Below are positions 6,926 to 7,239 of a DNA stretch of 7,239 nt, one piece after another; the stretch's first letter is position 1; each line of letters begins with the position of its first letter. The DNA is from a bacterium (GTDB taxonomy: Bacteria; UBP14; UBA6098; B30-G16). The DNA is taken from NCBI GenBank assembly GCA_027007865.1, contig JALTEE010000299.1, positions 1 to 7,239 on the forward strand, in the 5' to 3' direction. Under the pieces are notes generated by a model, which did not search any database, had not been told where the DNA came from, and saw nothing but the letters and a program-made list of their open reading frames with translations. Position numbers and translations under genes: made by a program.

Positions 6926-6960
6926 AGTATAGCAAAAAAATGTGCTAAAAATGTGCTAAA
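6926..6960 (-). promoter_or_regulatory. Promoter of the lipoprotein/ABC block
   Basis: On the minus strand the extended -10 TGCTATACT (6926-6934) is preceded by T-tracts spaced by about 11 bp (a run of 7 T, then two runs of 5 and 3 T). There is no clear -35 box. That arrangement matches the known sigma-70 promoter style of Campylobacter and Helicobacter, where an extended -10 and periodic T-rich DNA replace the -35. Transcription would start near 6919, giving a leader of about 40 nt with the AGGAG site in it. Confidence 0.65.
6938..6959. repeat. Tandem 11-bp direct repeat in the promoter
   Basis: AAATGTGCTAA occurs twice in direct contact (6938-6948 and 6949-6959), immediately upstream of the minus-strand -10. 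The period is one helical turn. It could be the periodic T-tract element of the promoter or a pair of operator half-sites on one DNA face. Confidence 0.8.
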
Positions 6961-6964
6961 TCCG

Positions 6965-6985
6965 GATAAGTTAATACAAGTTATC
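6965..6985. repeat. AAGTTA direct repeat, 10-bp period, inside a GATAA/TTATC inverted repeat
   Basis: AAGTTA is found at 6968-6973 and 6978-6983, ten bases apart, and the pair is framed by GATAA (6965-6969) and TTATC (6981-6985). It lies about 45-65 nt upstream of the predicted minus-strand transcription start, where activators often bind, and about 80 nt upstream of the divergent + promoter. Function is unproven; short AT-rich repeats arise by chance. Confidence 0.35.
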
Positions 6986-7038
6986 TTGCCTCATCTCTTC
7001 TGTCAAAACTAAAACTAAGATATTATTGTTTTTGGCTC

Positions 7039-7066
7039 TTGTACCATTACGCAACTATGCTATAAT
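7039..7066 (+). promoter_or_regulatory. Promoter of the M15-like peptidase gene
   Basis: A perfect TATAAT (7061-7066) with TGC before it (7058-7060) forms an extended -10. A weak -35, TTGTAC (7039-7044), lies 16 nt upstream. Transcription would begin near 7073, about 20 nt before the ATG. It is divergent from the lipoprotein promoter about 130 nt away. Confidence 0.65.
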
Positions 7067-7092
7067 TATCCGATAAAGGAAAGATCCGTCTC

Positions 7093-7239
7093 ATGAAAAA
7101 AATGATTTTAGTTTTGTATCTGTTCTGCCTTACCATCCTGCATGCCGAATATCATGCACATATCTCGAAAATCACTCCGCAGGTCAAACAGCGTATGCTG
7201 AAGGGGAACTCCTGGAGAAAAGGCTGCCCTGTACACCTG
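7093..7239 (+). CDS. Secreted M15-family-like peptidase (D-Ala-D-Ala carboxypeptidase-like), 3' truncated by window
   Basis: Only 49 codons are present. The first 18 residues (MKKMILVLYL, then FCLTILHA) form a signal peptide with likely cleavage after HA, so the product is periplasmic or exported. The following ITPQVKQRMLKGNSWRKGCPVHL strongly resembles, by pattern, the N-terminal region RM-x-x-x-SWR-x-GCPV-x-L of M15-family metallopeptidases that trim peptidoglycan peptides. The zinc ligands would lie beyond the window, so catalytic competence cannot be judged. A purine run AAAGGA (7075-7080) is 12 nt from the ATG, rather far for a ribosome binding site, but no other start fits. It is transcribed away from the lipoprotein block from its own promoter, so it is probably a separate unit. 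Confidence 0.7.
   Translation, partial: MKKMILVLYLFCLTILHAEYHAHISKITPQVKQRMLKGNSWRKGCPVHL

Noticed and set aside
7005..7016. AAAACT tandem pair as an operator
   Set aside because: Only two copies of a 6-bp AT-rich word, not positioned at either promoter core; too weak to call.

Overview
The window looks like chromosomal DNA of a mesophilic Campylobacterota bacterium of the Sulfurimonas/Sulfurovum type. This is an inference from the AT-rich composition, the extended -10 promoters lying behind T-tracts rather than good -35 boxes, and the style of the proteins. No rRNA or tRNA marker is present to confirm it.

Layout, left to right. (1) On the + strand, bases 1-1061 hold the 3' end of a HisKA_2-type sensor histidine kinase and, overlapping it by ATGA, a complete response regulator with an OmpR-type winged-helix output domain. 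(2) Facing it, a long minus-strand block runs from about 6878 down to 1102. In transcription order it holds a signal-peptide lipoprotein of unknown function, a MacB/LolC/FtsX-type ABC permease, its ABC ATPase (8-nt overlap with the permease), a six-TM VanZ/DUF2238-like membrane protein (ATGA overlap with the ATPase), and a large Tat-type PhoD-family phosphodiesterase/alkaline phosphatase with a lipobox. (3) On the right, a divergent intergenic region (6879-7092) carries one promoter for each direction. It leads into the 5' end of a secreted protein resembling M15-family D-Ala-D-Ala carboxypeptidases, which is cut off by the window end.

How the genes fit together: all five minus-strand genes share one direction, the gaps are 78 and 56 nt or are overlaps, and I see no convincing intrinsic terminator between them, so they may form one transcript. 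The permease, ATPase and small membrane protein are translationally coupled and probably act as one inner-membrane complex. Such type VII-like ABC systems use ATP to move lipoproteins or other cargo on the periplasmic side, or for mechanotransmission. The co-directional lipoprotein is a candidate substrate or partner. The PhoD enzyme would act outside the cytoplasmic membrane on phosphate esters. The two-component pair is convergent with this block, and no sequence evidence here links it to control of the block.

No CRISPR array, insertion sequence, tRNA or rRNA was seen. The most noteworthy item is the lipoprotein + FtsX permease + ATPase + VanZ/DUF2238-like module without any recognisable periplasmic adaptor gene. 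It may be an undescribed variant of a MacB/Lol-like system.
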